Under the pieces are notes generated by a model that was given only the letters and a program-made list of their open reading frames with translations, was not told the origin of the DNA and searched no databases. Both the position numbers and the translations under genes were made by a program. A DNA stretch of 57,210 nucleotides from Aureimonas sp. AU20 (GTDB lineage Bacteria; Pseudomonadota; Alphaproteobacteria; Rhizobiales; Rhizobiaceae): assembly GCF_001442755.1 (NCBI RefSeq), contig NZ_CP006372.1, forward strand, positions 1 to 57,210, given 5' to 3'. This document shows positions 16,343 to 24,688 of the stretch, piece after piece (positions within the stretch are counted from its first letter, which is position 1; the number at the start of each line of letters is the position of its first letter).

Positions 16343-16774
16343 TTATCCGATGGCGTGGGGGGCGGCGGCTCTCACCAGCGCCCTTGTTCCGCTTCGAGGC
16401 GCCTCGGATCGCGTCCGACGTCGGTCGCTGGACCGGCCTCGACGGGCGGGTACCGACGCAAGCGGTTTGTCACCGGCGCGACGCTCAAAGAGCGGCATCA
16501 GGGCATCGTGGTGTCGGCCACGCAATGGCCACCCGAGAGCGATGCGGCCGTCGTCGACGCGGGAGGGGAGGGCGGATCCGCCGAACGGCCGGATGCTCGG
16601 CGCGCGGTCGCACACAGAGGCGGACAGGGGGAAGGCGGAGCGCTGTTCATCCTCGGCCTGCAGCATGAGCCCTCGTCCTTCCATCCAGGCCAGGCAAAGC
16701 GTAGCGGCTGACGGTTCTTGGCGCCATCCGGATCGGCGCGCGATGCGATGCATCAGCGGCATCGTGGACGCCAA
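16343..16774 (-). CDS. Hypothetical protein upstream of the phosphoesterase
   Basis: 143-residue frame with reasonable alphaproteobacterial codon choice and a plausible ATG. Its stop lies six bases before the truncated phosphoesterase start, as in an operon. I do not recognise the family; the sequence is arginine-rich with few hydrophobic runs (RVDDGRIALGWPLRGRHHDA). A long antisense frame covers the same DNA, so this could still be non-coding. Confidence 0.35.
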   Translation of the reverse strand: MASTMPLMHRIARRSGWRQEPSAATLCLAWMEGRGLMLQAEDEQRSAFPLSASVCDRAPSIRPFGGSALPSRVDDGRIALGWPLRGRHHDALMPLFERRAGDKPLASVPARRGRSSDRRRTRSEAPRSGTRALVRAAAPHAIG

Positions 16775-16862
16775 GGTTCGGGCCCAATCGGAGCGATGCG
16801 GTTGAGAGAACGAGACAGGGAGGGAGAGGGGGAACTTCGTTCAGGAGAGAGAGGAAGACCCC

Positions 16863-17465
16863 ATGCCCTGTTTGGCCTTTTTGGAACCGCATGAACTGGC
16901 GATCGAAGACCTGTCGGTGGACGGCAGCCTGTTGTTTGACGAGGAGGATCTGCGCTCGCTTGATGATGCGCGTCTGTGTGCCTACGCAATGGGGTACGCA
17001 GGCACGGCGGGCACGTTCCACGACGCTCCGGATCCCTACGCTCCGACGTATTGGGTGTACGCGATCTGCCGACCGGATGGGACGCCGTTCTATGTCGGGA
17101 TGACGACGTGTCTGGAGCGTCGCTGGCAGGAGCATCGCGCCAGCATCGACGAGTTGCCAAAGTTGCGTGAGGATCTGGCCGGTGAGCCCAATCCTCACGC
17201 CGACACGATGCTGAGGTATCGTCGGATCCAGCAGATCGCGACCCATCTCGCAGACGGCACGGGGCCGATCTTCCGGCAGCTGGGCGAGGCGGGGTCGTGC
17301 AAGGAAGTGCTGGCGCTGGAAACGACCTGGGTGCACCGGATGACGGCACAGGGGCACAAGCTTCTGAACCCCGGCGCACACCGCGCCATTCCCAAGCACT
17401 ACCGCAGCCATCGCCGCTACGAGCGGAAGTACCATTGCGACGCCGCTCAGGCCGGGACGCGGTGA
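16863..17465 (+). CDS. GIY-YIG-like nuclease domain protein
   Basis: 200 residues with a strong GGAGAGAGAGGAAG leader. The centre reads YWVYAICRPDGTPFYVGMTT then LERRWQEHRA, matching the GIY-YIG fold: VYA in place of GIY, YVG in place of YIG about 11 residues on, and the catalytic-type arginine in ERRWQEH. A later glutamate (ALETTWVHRM) could be the metal ligand. The first 60 residues and the basic tail (HYRSHRRYERKYH) are unassigned. Possible nicking or repair enzyme of mobile-element type; target unknown. Confidence 0.6.
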   Translation: MPCLAFLEPHELAIEDLSVDGSLLFDEEDLRSLDDARLCAYAMGYAGTAGTFHDAPDPYAPTYWVYAICRPDGTPFYVGMTTCLERRWQEHRASIDELPKLREDLAGEPNPHADTMLRYRRIQQIATHLADGTGPIFRQLGEAGSCKEVLALETTWVHRMTAQGHKLLNPGAHRAIPKHYRSHRRYERKYHCDAAQAGTR

Positions 17466-17549
17466 GCAATCCCATCCGACCGGTTCGGGATGGGCATCGG
17501 GGCAGGGAATGGGCCAGGGAACGGGACGGTGGAAAGCGCTTTCGCCGTC

Positions 17550-18278
17550 TCAGTCGCTGGCGCGGGCAAGCGTCTCGAGAGCGGCGGCGAACTCGGCGGC
17601 GAGGAGGGGCTCGCAGCGTTCCGCCTCCTCACGCCGTTGACGGGCTCGCATCCTCTCCTCGACCCACCGCTCGGTCGCCTCGTGCAACCCGGCAGACGCG
17701 CCAGCCTGAACCGGGTTCTCGGGGTGACCACCGCCCGCTTGGTGAAGGGCGACCTGCACCAGCATGGCCAGGCGTCCCACCGCCTCCGGTTCGTCGGCCC
17801 GGTCAACAGGCTGGAGCATGCGCTCGACGATGTGAAGCAGGGGGAGCGACCCATGCTTTATCCAACCCTCCAGAACAAAGCGCAGGTGCAGGGACACGGA
17901 TGCCAGTTCGTCGAACCCGACGCGGCCATCGGCATCGGTCTGCAGGCTGAGAACGCTCGCCATGCGCTCGGCGCCCATCCCGAAAGCGGCTTGCAGGATG
18001 GCGGGATCGAACACGTCGATCGCACCCTGGTCAGAGGCATGCAGTCCGATGCGTCGCTCGCGAAGAGCTTGATCGATCCAGCGATCGCAACGAGGGCCGA
18101 CGGGGCCACGCTCGGGCATCAGCCAGACGAAGCACTTGGTGTCGTAACGCGAGTCAAACCCGCACGTGATCTCATGCTCGTCCGCGAAGGCGAACGCCCC
18201 GCCTTCTCCCGTTTCCTGGCAGACACCGGGCTCGCCACGAGCAAATCGCCGATAGGCGTCGATGGCAGCGTCCTGCAT
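17550..18278 (-). CDS. Hypothetical plasmid protein
   Basis: 242 residues from the ATG at 18278, which has GGAAGGAG eight bases upstream; longer in-frame starts (18371/18377) are less likely. No known domain was recognised. It includes a cysteine/aspartate-bearing segment (CGFDSRYDTKCFVWLMPERG) and a long, charged C-terminal helix (ATERWVEERMRARQRREEAE). It sits between the GIY-YIG gene and oriT, transcribed away from the relaxase, a place where accessory mobilization genes often lie, but that is only context. Confidence 0.55.
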   Translation of the reverse strand: MQDAAIDAYRRFARGEPGVCQETGEGGAFAFADEHEITCGFDSRYDTKCFVWLMPERGPVGPRCDRWIDQALRERRIGLHASDQGAIDVFDPAILQAAFGMGAERMASVLSLQTDADGRVGFDELASVSLHLRFVLEGWIKHGSLPLLHIVERMLQPVDRADEPEAVGRLAMLVQVALHQAGGGHPENPVQAGASAGLHEATERWVEERMRARQRREEAERCEPLLAAEFAAALETLARASD

Positions 18279-18540
18279 GCGGTGGCTCCTTCCTTTTCCG
18301 TCCGGTTCCCGCTGCGCCTCTTCGGGCTCGCTCGGACGAGCAGCGAAGAGGGCCCTGACATTGCGACGCATCAGCACGAGCGGCGTGTCGAAGAGGCTCG
18401 CTCGCCAGGTGCTTCTTTCCTGTTTTCTTGGCCGATCTGATGGAGGTTTGGAAGCCGCTCAAAGGGTGTTTCGCCGCGATCCCGGCGACGCATGCCGTGC
18501 CTCGCAGGACCCTGCTGTTTCCTCTCTTCTGCCTTTTCCT

Positions 18541-18660
18541 AGCGGTCTCTCCGGAGCGGAGCGACCGCTTTCAAACGGAGACCGCTTCGCGGTCGCGCTG
18601 GTATCTAGTAGCGAAGCTAATAGCGCACTTAGCTGTTGCTTTTCGCAACAGACCCTTGCT
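18541..18660 (-). other. oriT: Probable origin of transfer (oriT), RSF1010/Ti type
   Basis: On the minus strand a perfect hairpin (CTGTTGC, loop, GCAACAG; plus-strand 18633-18651) is followed by C and then TAAGTGCGC (plus-strand GCGCACTTA, 18623-18631). In RSF1010 and Ti oriT an inverted repeat likewise precedes TAAGTGCG, where the relaxase nicks. A 9-bp inverted repeat AGCGGTCTC (18541-18549)/GAGACCGCT (18578-18586) lies alongside, and the MobQ relaxase gene begins 80 bases away. Nicking at this point is inferred. Confidence 0.65.
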
Positions 18661-18709
18661 AGGCTCCAAAACATGCCGCTGACGCGGCCTTTCTGCGTTT
18701 GGGGGTGGT

Positions 18710-21700
18710 TTGGCGATCTACAGCTACCGCCAGTCAGTGATCTCGGGTGGCAGCGGCAGATCTGCCGTGGCTGCGGCCGCCTATCGCCACTCTGCCCATA
18801 TGGAACGTCAGATCACCCATCGGACCCACGATTATTCCGAAAAGAAGGGGACCATTCACTCCGAGATCGCCCTTCCGCCCAATGCCCCGGCCTGGCTGCT
18901 GGAGGCCTTTCGCGTTGGGTCCTCCGATCCAGAATCCGCTGCCAACCGGGTCGAAGGTCGTGAAGCTGTTGCCGCCTCGGAAATCCTCTGGAATGCGGTC
19001 GAGATCGGTGAGAAACGCCAGGATGCCCGCTATGCCACCGAACTGGTTCTGGCGCTTCCGGTCGAGCTGTCGCGCGAGCAAAACATCGAACTCGTTCGCG
19101 CCTTCATCGAGCAGAACTATTCTGCCAAAGGGCGTGTCGCGGATTGGGCCTATCACCTTCCGGAAGGGCGCGAACACAATCCCCATGTTCACATCCTTTC
19201 GACCGTCCGGCCCTTGGCAGAAAACGGCTTTGGGCCGAAGGCGACGATCGCCTACGACGATGCCGGTGAACCGCTTCGTACGGCCAGGGGCGATGTGGTC
19301 TACGAGAAGTGGTCGGGGTCCAAGGATGAGCTCCGTGCGATGCGCGCGTCCTGGGCCGACGAGGTGAACCACGCTCTTTCGATCGCGGGCTATGACATCA
19401 CCGTCGATCATCGCTCGTTCGTGGATCGCGACATCCACGAGATCGAGCCGACGCTCCACCGCGGCAAGACCCATCACATGCGGGAGATCACCCCCGAGCA
19501 TGAGGTTCCCAGGTTCGATCAGGAAGACCGCGCCGCGAACTTCCAGGCGTTCCTCCAGAACCCCTCCCTCGTGCTCGAACACATCACCCGCGAGCAGTCG
19601 ACTTTCGACACCCGCGACATCGCCAAGGTGCTTCACCGCTATGCCGGTCGAGGAAACGACATCCAGGGCCTGATGCAGCAGGTCGGACTGCTCCCCGAAC
19701 TGGTGACGGTGCAGGCCCAAATCCACGATCCCGAAAGCGATCGGATCGTCCAGCGCGAGCGCTTCACCACCACCGCCGTTCTGGAACGCGAAGCCCTTTT
19801 GCAGGAGCGCATCCACTCCCGCCATCACGACCACAGCTTCGCTGTCGCGCCCGAGGTTCGCGAGGCCGCGTACCTTCGATCCGAGGAAGCCCAGGGCTTC
19901 GCCTACTCGCCCGAGCAACGGGCGGCCATCGAACGCCTGACCCGGGACGAAGGCGTCGGCGTCATGGTTGGCATCGCGGGCGCCGGCAAGTCCACCGTGA
20001 TGCGCGCGGTCAACAAGATCTACCACTCCGAGGAAACCCGTGTTTGGGGCGCGGCGCTGGCGGGAAAAGCCGCTGACAATCTCCAGCAGTCTTCCGGCAT
20101 CGCGAGCCGAACCCTGGCCTCCTGGGAAAGCTCATGGTCGCGTGGCTTCGATCACCTGAACAAGGGCGACGTGTTCGTCATCGACGAGGCCGGAATGGTC
20201 GCGTCCGCGCAGATGCTGCGGGTGATGGAACGCCTGGACGAGTTCGGCGCCAAGGTTCTCCTCGTCGGTGACGCTCGCCAGCTCCAACCGATCGAAGCCG
20301 GTGCCGCCTTCCGGTCCATCGCGCATGAGGTCGGCTACGTCGAACTGACCGAGGTTCGCCGTCAGGAACGCGACGATCATGCCCAGGCCAGCGTCCTGTT
20401 CGGCGCGGGGCAAACTCGCTCCGCGCTGAGCATCTACCATGGCAACGACGCGTTCCAGTTCCACGAGACCGCCAGCAGCGCCTATCAGTCCGCCATCGAA
20501 GGCTGGAAACATGATTGGACTGCCGGCGCCGATGTCGTGATGTTGGCTCACACGAACCGGGACGTGTTGGCTCTGAATGCCTTGGCTCGCGAAGCCATCA
20601 GGCTCGATGGTGGTCTCTCTGACGGCGAGCGCTTCGTGACCGCGCGGGGCGTGCGCGAGTTCGCGGTTGGCGATCGCGTGCTCTTCCTCGAAAACGACCG
20701 ACATCTCGGCGTTCGCAACGGCACGATCGGCGTCGTGGAAGAAATCGTGGAAGGCCGCCTCGGCGTGTCGGTGCCGGATCGTCTGGAGCCCGTCACCGTG
20801 TCGCGGGAGGGCTACAACAACATCGACCACGGCTACGCCACGACGATCCACAAGTCGCAGGGCGCCACACACGACCGCGTGCATGTCGTCGCCAGCGGAA
20901 TGATGGACGCCCAGCTCTCCTATGTCGCCCTATCGCGTCATCGTGAGGAGGTCACGATGCACGTTCCGCTGGATGCCTTCACGCATCCCTCGCGGTCAGA
21001 ACTGGCGACCCCCGATTACGCCCTCAACCGTCTGGCCATGGACCGGCTGAAGGACACCTCGCTCGATTACGCCCCTACGCTCGACTACACGCAAGCCAGA
21101 CAGGCTCTGGATGAGCGTCGGGCCTACGAGCAAAGCCTGGCCGGTCGCTTCGATGCCTTCCTCGAACAGCGGGGCTTGCCGCATCCCTCCGACGTGCTCC
21201 AATCCGTGCGCGAGTTCGCGAACCAGTTCTTTGAACAAAGGCGTGCTATTCCCGCGCACGAGCAGATCCGAGTTCCGACGGAACGGGCCATTCCAGAACG
21301 CGACCCTTCGCATCAGTTCGAACCCGGCGAGGATCTGCGTCATGCCCTGAACCGCCTGGAGCATGTTCAGTCCCATTCCGCCGCCATGAACCACGAGGGC
21401 CTGGCACGGCGCTCGGCTTTCTTCACCGCTGAAAACGAGCTGACGCGATCGGTCACGGCCGAGCCGCTTCGCGCCTATGCGGAGACGGTCGCCGCGATCG
21501 TTCCGCCCTCTCTCGTCGTGTCGATCGGTCCCCACCTTCCCGACGCGCAAGACGAGCCTCGGTTGGCGCACCTGTCGCCGCCGGTTCTGGACGCTCTCCA
21601 GGCGAATTGGCGTGACGTCCACGCGGTCTCGCGAGGGACCTGGGAGCTTGGCCTTCTGGAGACCGTGCGTGCCATCGATACGAGCTACCGTCAGGAGCGA

Positions 21701-22669
21701 GAAGATCGCTCGGTGCTGCGAGACTACGAGCGGATGGTTGCGGACCAGCTCAAACGGCACGAACGCGTTCCTGAGCCCGTTTTGGAGCACGCAAGGGTGG
21801 TCACTCCAGAACACAACGCTGTTCGCGAACAGGAGCCGGTTCGCGTTGTCGAACTGGGTCGTGAAGGCCCAGCATCGACGGAGCCCAAGAGTTACTTCAT
21901 TCCCGCTGTGACCACATGGTCGATCAGCGTCGATGAGGCGGTCGCGCAGGCTGTCGTGCGAAGCCCAAGCGTCAGCCATTTCGCGGAACATGCACTTGAG
22001 TTGGCTCGCCATGTTTGGCGTGAACCAGAAAGCGTTTTGACCCAGGTTAAAGCTGAAATCTCAAGAGCTCCTCAAGACACGACTGCAATCGTGCAGCGTA
22101 TCAAACAGGAGCCGCATACCTTCGGTGAGCTTATGGGAGGGCGGAACCTGTTTTTCCGACCCGATGACGAGCGTCAGGTTGCTCTCCAACATGCCCCTCG
22201 CCTCGGTTCCATGATTTCCAACTACGCTGGAGCAATATCCCGTAGTGAACCGGAAATTCGCAAAAACGAGATCGAGTGGCGCCACGTCATGGAGCAGCCA
22301 CTTCCTGCTCTGTCGCGCGAAGCTCGCTCCCTTCTGGACGACCTCAATCAGGCCCATTCGTTGAGGACGCCTGCTACACTTGAGCAATCCCATGACTTGT
22401 CGCTGAAGGCACTGGCCAACAAGCCGGCATGGGAGGAGTTGCAAAGCTGGAGCCGCGACCTTTCCAGCCGTCTTGCACTCCCTGATGCGGTCGAGCGTAT
22501 TCCTGGCCTTTCGCGTGAAGACCGCTCTTCGATCCAGCATACCATCGAGGCGGTGACAGTCGCTGAACGCCAGGCAAATGCCACGCAGTCTCGCGAGCGT
22601 TCACGCGAATGGCAGATCGAGCAGGAGCGCATCTATAGACATGAACGCGGGCACCAGTGGGAGTACTAG
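18710..22669 (+). CDS. traA: TraA, Ti-type conjugative relaxase/helicase
   Basis: 1319-residue two-part enzyme for plasmid transfer. Residues 1-220 are a MobA/MobL (MobQ) relaxase: IYSYRQSVISGGSGRSAVAA at the start, AAAYRHS with the likely catalytic tyrosine, and the metal-binding H-x-x-H-x-H in REHNPHVHIL near residue 157. From about 400 a RecD-like helicase follows, with Walker A GIAGAGKST (about 421), VFVIDEAG (about 487) and TTIHKSQGATHDRV (about 711). The last 500 residues are long and uncharacterised. It starts at TTG 18710 after GGGGGTGG. No TraC, TraD, TraG or mating-pair genes are present, so transfer would rely on a helper. Confidence 0.9.
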   Translation: MAIYSYRQSVISGGSGRSAVAAAAYRHSAHMERQITHRTHDYSEKKGTIHSEIALPPNAPAWLLEAFRVGSSDPESAANRVEGREAVAASEILWNAVEIGEKRQDARYATELVLALPVELSREQNIELVRAFIEQNYSAKGRVADWAYHLPEGREHNPHVHILSTVRPLAENGFGPKATIAYDDAGEPLRTARGDVVYEKWSGSKDELRAMRASWADEVNHALSIAGYDITVDHRSFVDRDIHEIEPTLHRGKTHHMREITPEHEVPRFDQEDRAANFQAFLQNPSLVLEHITREQSTFDTRDIAKVLHRYAGRGNDIQGLMQQVGLLPELVTVQAQIHDPESDRIVQRERFTTTAVLEREALLQERIHSRHHDHSFAVAPEVREAAYLRSEEAQGFAYSPEQRAAIERLTRDEGVGVMVGIAGAGKSTVMRAVNKIYHSEETRVWGAALAGKAADNLQQSSGIASRTLASWESSWSRGFDHLNKGDVFVIDEAGMVASAQMLRVMERLDEFGAKVLLVGDARQLQPIEAGAAFRSIAHEVGYVELTEVRRQERDDHAQASVLFGAGQTRSALSIYHGNDAFQFHETASSAYQSAIEGWKHDWTAGADVVMLAHTNRDVLALNALAREAIRLDGGLSDGERFVTARGVREFAVGDRVLFLENDRHLGVRNGTIGVVEEIVEGRLGVSVPDRLEPVTVSREGYNNIDHGYATTIHKSQGATHDRVHVVASGMMDAQLSYVALSRHREEVTMHVPLDAFTHPSRSELATPDYALNRLAMDRLKDTSLDYAPTLDYTQARQALDERRAYEQSLAGRFDAFLEQRGLPHPSDVLQSVREFANQFFEQRRAIPAHEQIRVPTERAIPERDPSHQFEPGEDLRHALNRLEHVQSHSAAMNHEGLARRSAFFTAENELTRSVTAEPLRAYAETVAAIVPPSLVVSIGPHLPDAQDEPRLAHLSPPVLDALQANWRDVHAVSRGTWELGLLETVRAIDTSYRQEREDRSVLRDYERMVADQLKRHERVPEPVLEHARVVTPEHNAVREQEPVRVVELGREGPASTEPKSYFIPAVTTWSISVDEAVAQAVVRSPSVSHFAEHALELARHVWREPESVLTQVKAEISRAPQDTTAIVQRIKQEPHTFGELMGGRNLFFRPDDERQVALQHAPRLGSMISNYAGAISRSEPEIRKNEIEWRHVMEQPLPALSREARSLLDDLNQAHSLRTPATLEQSHDLSLKALANKPAWEELQSWSRDLSSRLALPDAVERIPGLSREDRSSIQHTIEAVTVAERQANATQSRERSREWQIEQERIYRHERGHQWEY

Positions 22670-23006
22670 GCCGCAACGATCGCACCCTTTGCCCTCGCAA
22701 CTTCCCGCGCAACAGCCCCACAAGCCCGCATTGTGTTCCCGAGCTAATTGAGTTCTCAACGCCGTCCAATCGTCAGAGGGGAGATTTCAAAAAGCGCGAC
22801 CCACCTGACTCGACATCACCCTCCGGCTCGGCCGTCTCCTGGTACACCGCTGCTGGCCCTTAACCCGCTGTTCGTCGCCCAGCATCCTCGACCTCCGTCA
22901 CCGAAAAAGCCCGCGACGTAGAGTCGAGTTCAGACGCTGATAGGCCCTAGCCATTCGCGCTGGGAAGCGTCACCTTGGGAAACCCAGTACAACCCTGAGG
23001 CTAAGA
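22670..23006. other. Gene-free region after traA
   Basis: About 340 bases with no supported frame, RNA or repeat. It ends in the leader of the small membrane protein gene. Confidence 0.3.
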
Positions 23007-23108
23007 ATGGGTCTGAGAATCGTCGGCGCCCTCGTTGTGACAGCCGTCATCATCATTGGTGTTCAAGCTATCTATAAATGGGCTCGGGAGAAGACGCGTG
23101 ATCAGTAA
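23007..23108 (+). CDS. 33-residue single-span membrane protein
   Basis: MGLRIVGALVVTAVIIIGVQ followed by AIYKWAREKTRDQ: one hydrophobic span with a basic C-terminal tail, so the tail is predicted cytoplasmic or at the inner face. Its stop lies 11 bases inside the following SPFH gene, whose ribosome binding site (GGGAG) is within this frame, giving translational coupling. A ribosome binding site for this small gene itself is weak (CTGAGG at a distance). It is probably a membrane partner of the SPFH protein (inference). Confidence 0.5.
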   Translation: MGLRIVGALVVTAVIIIGVQAIYKWAREKTRDQ

Positions 23109-23943
23109 GATTGCCTTTGGCGTCGGCGCTGCGCTTCTCATTCTGGCAGTGTTCGGATCGTTCTACACGGTGGACGAAGGCGAGCGGGCCGTCGTGCTCT
23201 ACAACGGCCGCGTCAGCGAAGTCGCGGAGCCAGGTCTCCATTACAAGATCCCTGTGGTCGAGGAGACGGTCCCGATTTCCATCCGGCAGGAGAACTACCG
23301 GTTCGAGCACGTCACGGCCTACAGCCAGGACCAGCAGATCGGAACGCTCGTCCTGTCGGTGAACGTTCAGCCGACCACGAGCGAGGTGGCGCGGATCTAC
23401 AGCGAGTTCGGGTCGGTCCAGGCTATGGTGAGCCGTGTTCTGGCGCCACGCGTCAACGAGGAGGTGAAGACCATCTTCGGGGGCTTCACAGCGGCCAGCG
23501 CCATTCGCGACCGGGGTAAGCTTAACGCCGATATCGAAGCCGCGATTCGCTCGAACATCGAAGGCGCACCATTCCAGCTGATCTCTTTCCAGCTCGAAAA
23601 CATCGACTGGTCAGACAGCTATGAGCAGGCGGTGGAGGCCCGCGCAACGGCCGAGGCCGGAGTCGCAACACAGCGACAGACCTTGGAGCGCGAGAAGGTC
23701 CAAGCCGAGATTGCCGTGACGCAAGCGAAGGCGCGGGCTGACTCCTCCGTGGCCGAAGCCAAGGCGCGTGCGGAGGCCACGCGCCTGGCCGGTGAGGCGG
23801 AGGCTGCTGCGATCCGCGCTCGTGCTGCCGCCTTGGCCGACAACCCCAACCTCATCGAGTTGACGAAAGCAGAACGGTGGAACGGGGCCTTGCCCACGAC
23901 CATGGTTCCCGCCACCGCGACACCGTTCGTCAATCTGCGCTGA
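23098..23943 (+). CDS. SPFH/band-7 (prohibitin-like) membrane protein
   Basis: 281 residues. A GTG start at 23098 has GGGAG seven bases upstream. An N-terminal anchor (AFGVGAALLILAVFGSF) is followed by the SPFH domain (TVDEGERAVVLYNGRVSEVA through VKTIFGGFTAASAIRDRGKL) and an alanine/glutamate coiled coil (residues about 185-250, ATAEAGVATQRQTLEREKVQ). The end (PTTMVPATATPFVNL) resembles phage and bacterial prohibitin-like proteins. SPFH proteins form membrane-attached cages that modulate proteases and membrane domains; the partner here may be the tiny protein overlapping its start. Confidence 0.85.
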   Translation: MISKIAFGVGAALLILAVFGSFYTVDEGERAVVLYNGRVSEVAEPGLHYKIPVVEETVPISIRQENYRFEHVTAYSQDQQIGTLVLSVNVQPTTSEVARIYSEFGSVQAMVSRVLAPRVNEEVKTIFGGFTAASAIRDRGKLNADIEAAIRSNIEGAPFQLISFQLENIDWSDSYEQAVEARATAEAGVATQRQTLEREKVQAEIAVTQAKARADSSVAEAKARAEATRLAGEAEAAAIRARAAALADNPNLIELTKAERWNGALPTTMVPATATPFVNLR

Positions 23944-23960
23944 GCACCAAAACCTGTTCA

Positions 23961-24063
23961 GGCAAACCGTCTCTGGCGTACGTCCGACCTTCGACAGCTC
24001 TTTGGTGCGGTGTGTCTTTCCAGAATGAGCAGACGCTCACCGCTGGCAACGTTTGGCACACCT
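23961..24063 (-). pseudogene. Fragment of a second UDG-like gene
   Basis: Read on the minus strand, 24063-24020 encodes GVPNVASGERLLIL and, after a frameshift, TKELSKVGRTPETV. The intact gene at 29192-29869 has GVPNVVGGCRLLIL and TKDLSKVGCTPAGF at the same relative places. At DNA level AACGTTTGGCACACC is identical in both. Only about 100 bases survive, so this is a decayed relative of that gene. Confidence 0.7.
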
Positions 24064-24410
24064 AGGATCTGATGATCTGGGTGTCTCCGTATGCTCTCCA
24101 GCGGCGGTGGACTACCGGCTCAAGCCGCCACGTTTTGGCGCGGCTGGATCTTCAGCAGTGCTTCGCGCTTTGCCTCGCCGTTCCGCCGCGATTGGGTCCA
24201 GCGACGGCTGGCGACCTCCGACCATCAAGGGCAACGTCTGGCGTCGGTGCCGGCCTCGATCCGAAGCCCAACCCGGGCTTCGAGGTGCTCGAAGTTCAGG
24301 GGTGCACCCCAATCTGCAGGGCAGAGCGCCACGAATGGTTGTAAACTAGGTTAAAGATTTTCTCTCTCCGAGGTGTGATGGACCACCATTGAGGATCCCA
24401 GGGTCTCGTT
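24064..24410. other. Gene-free region
   Basis: Roughly 350 bases where several short frames overlap but none has recognisable sequence or start signals. It borders the decayed UDG-like fragment and may be debris from the same event. Confidence 0.3.
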
Positions 24411-24605
24411 GTGCGCTTTCAAATCACACTGAATCAGAATGGCCGCTGGTCGGTTATCGACACAGCGACACGCGATATTGCCTTCGACGATTTGCACCCG
24501 CTTCATGACCTGTCTTTGGGGGACGCTTTGGGTGCGGCTGAAGCGTTAGAGCTTGACGATAGGGCTTCCCTCATCGCGAGAGCTTTGCTCTCCGCGAGGA
24601 GATAG
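24411..24605 (+). CDS. Small hypothetical protein
   Basis: 64 residues from GTG 24411 with AGGGT eight bases upstream. The sequence (RWSVIDTATRDIAFDDLHPL, then SLGDALGAAEALELDDRASL) looks like a small folded alpha/beta protein with good codon choice. The family is not recognised. It lies just upstream of the recombinase-like gene in the same direction. Confidence 0.45.
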   Translation: MRFQITLNQNGRWSVIDTATRDIAFDDLHPLHDLSLGDALGAAEALELDDRASLIARALLSARR

Positions 24606-24688
24606 AGCTCCGCTATCTGAGTGGCCTCCAAGGTTTGGGAAAGCGCCATCTGCGAAGGAATCAGACCAACTCGATTGAGCTATCAGCG

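Noticed and set aside
16113..16805. Long plus-strand frames opposite the phosphoesterase and its neighbour
   Set aside because: Composition typical of antisense to GC-rich coding DNA; the minus strand has the recognisable phosphoesterase motifs.
18734..20026. 430-codon minus-strand frame
   Set aside because: Antisense to the relaxase domain of traA, whose motifs are unmistakable.
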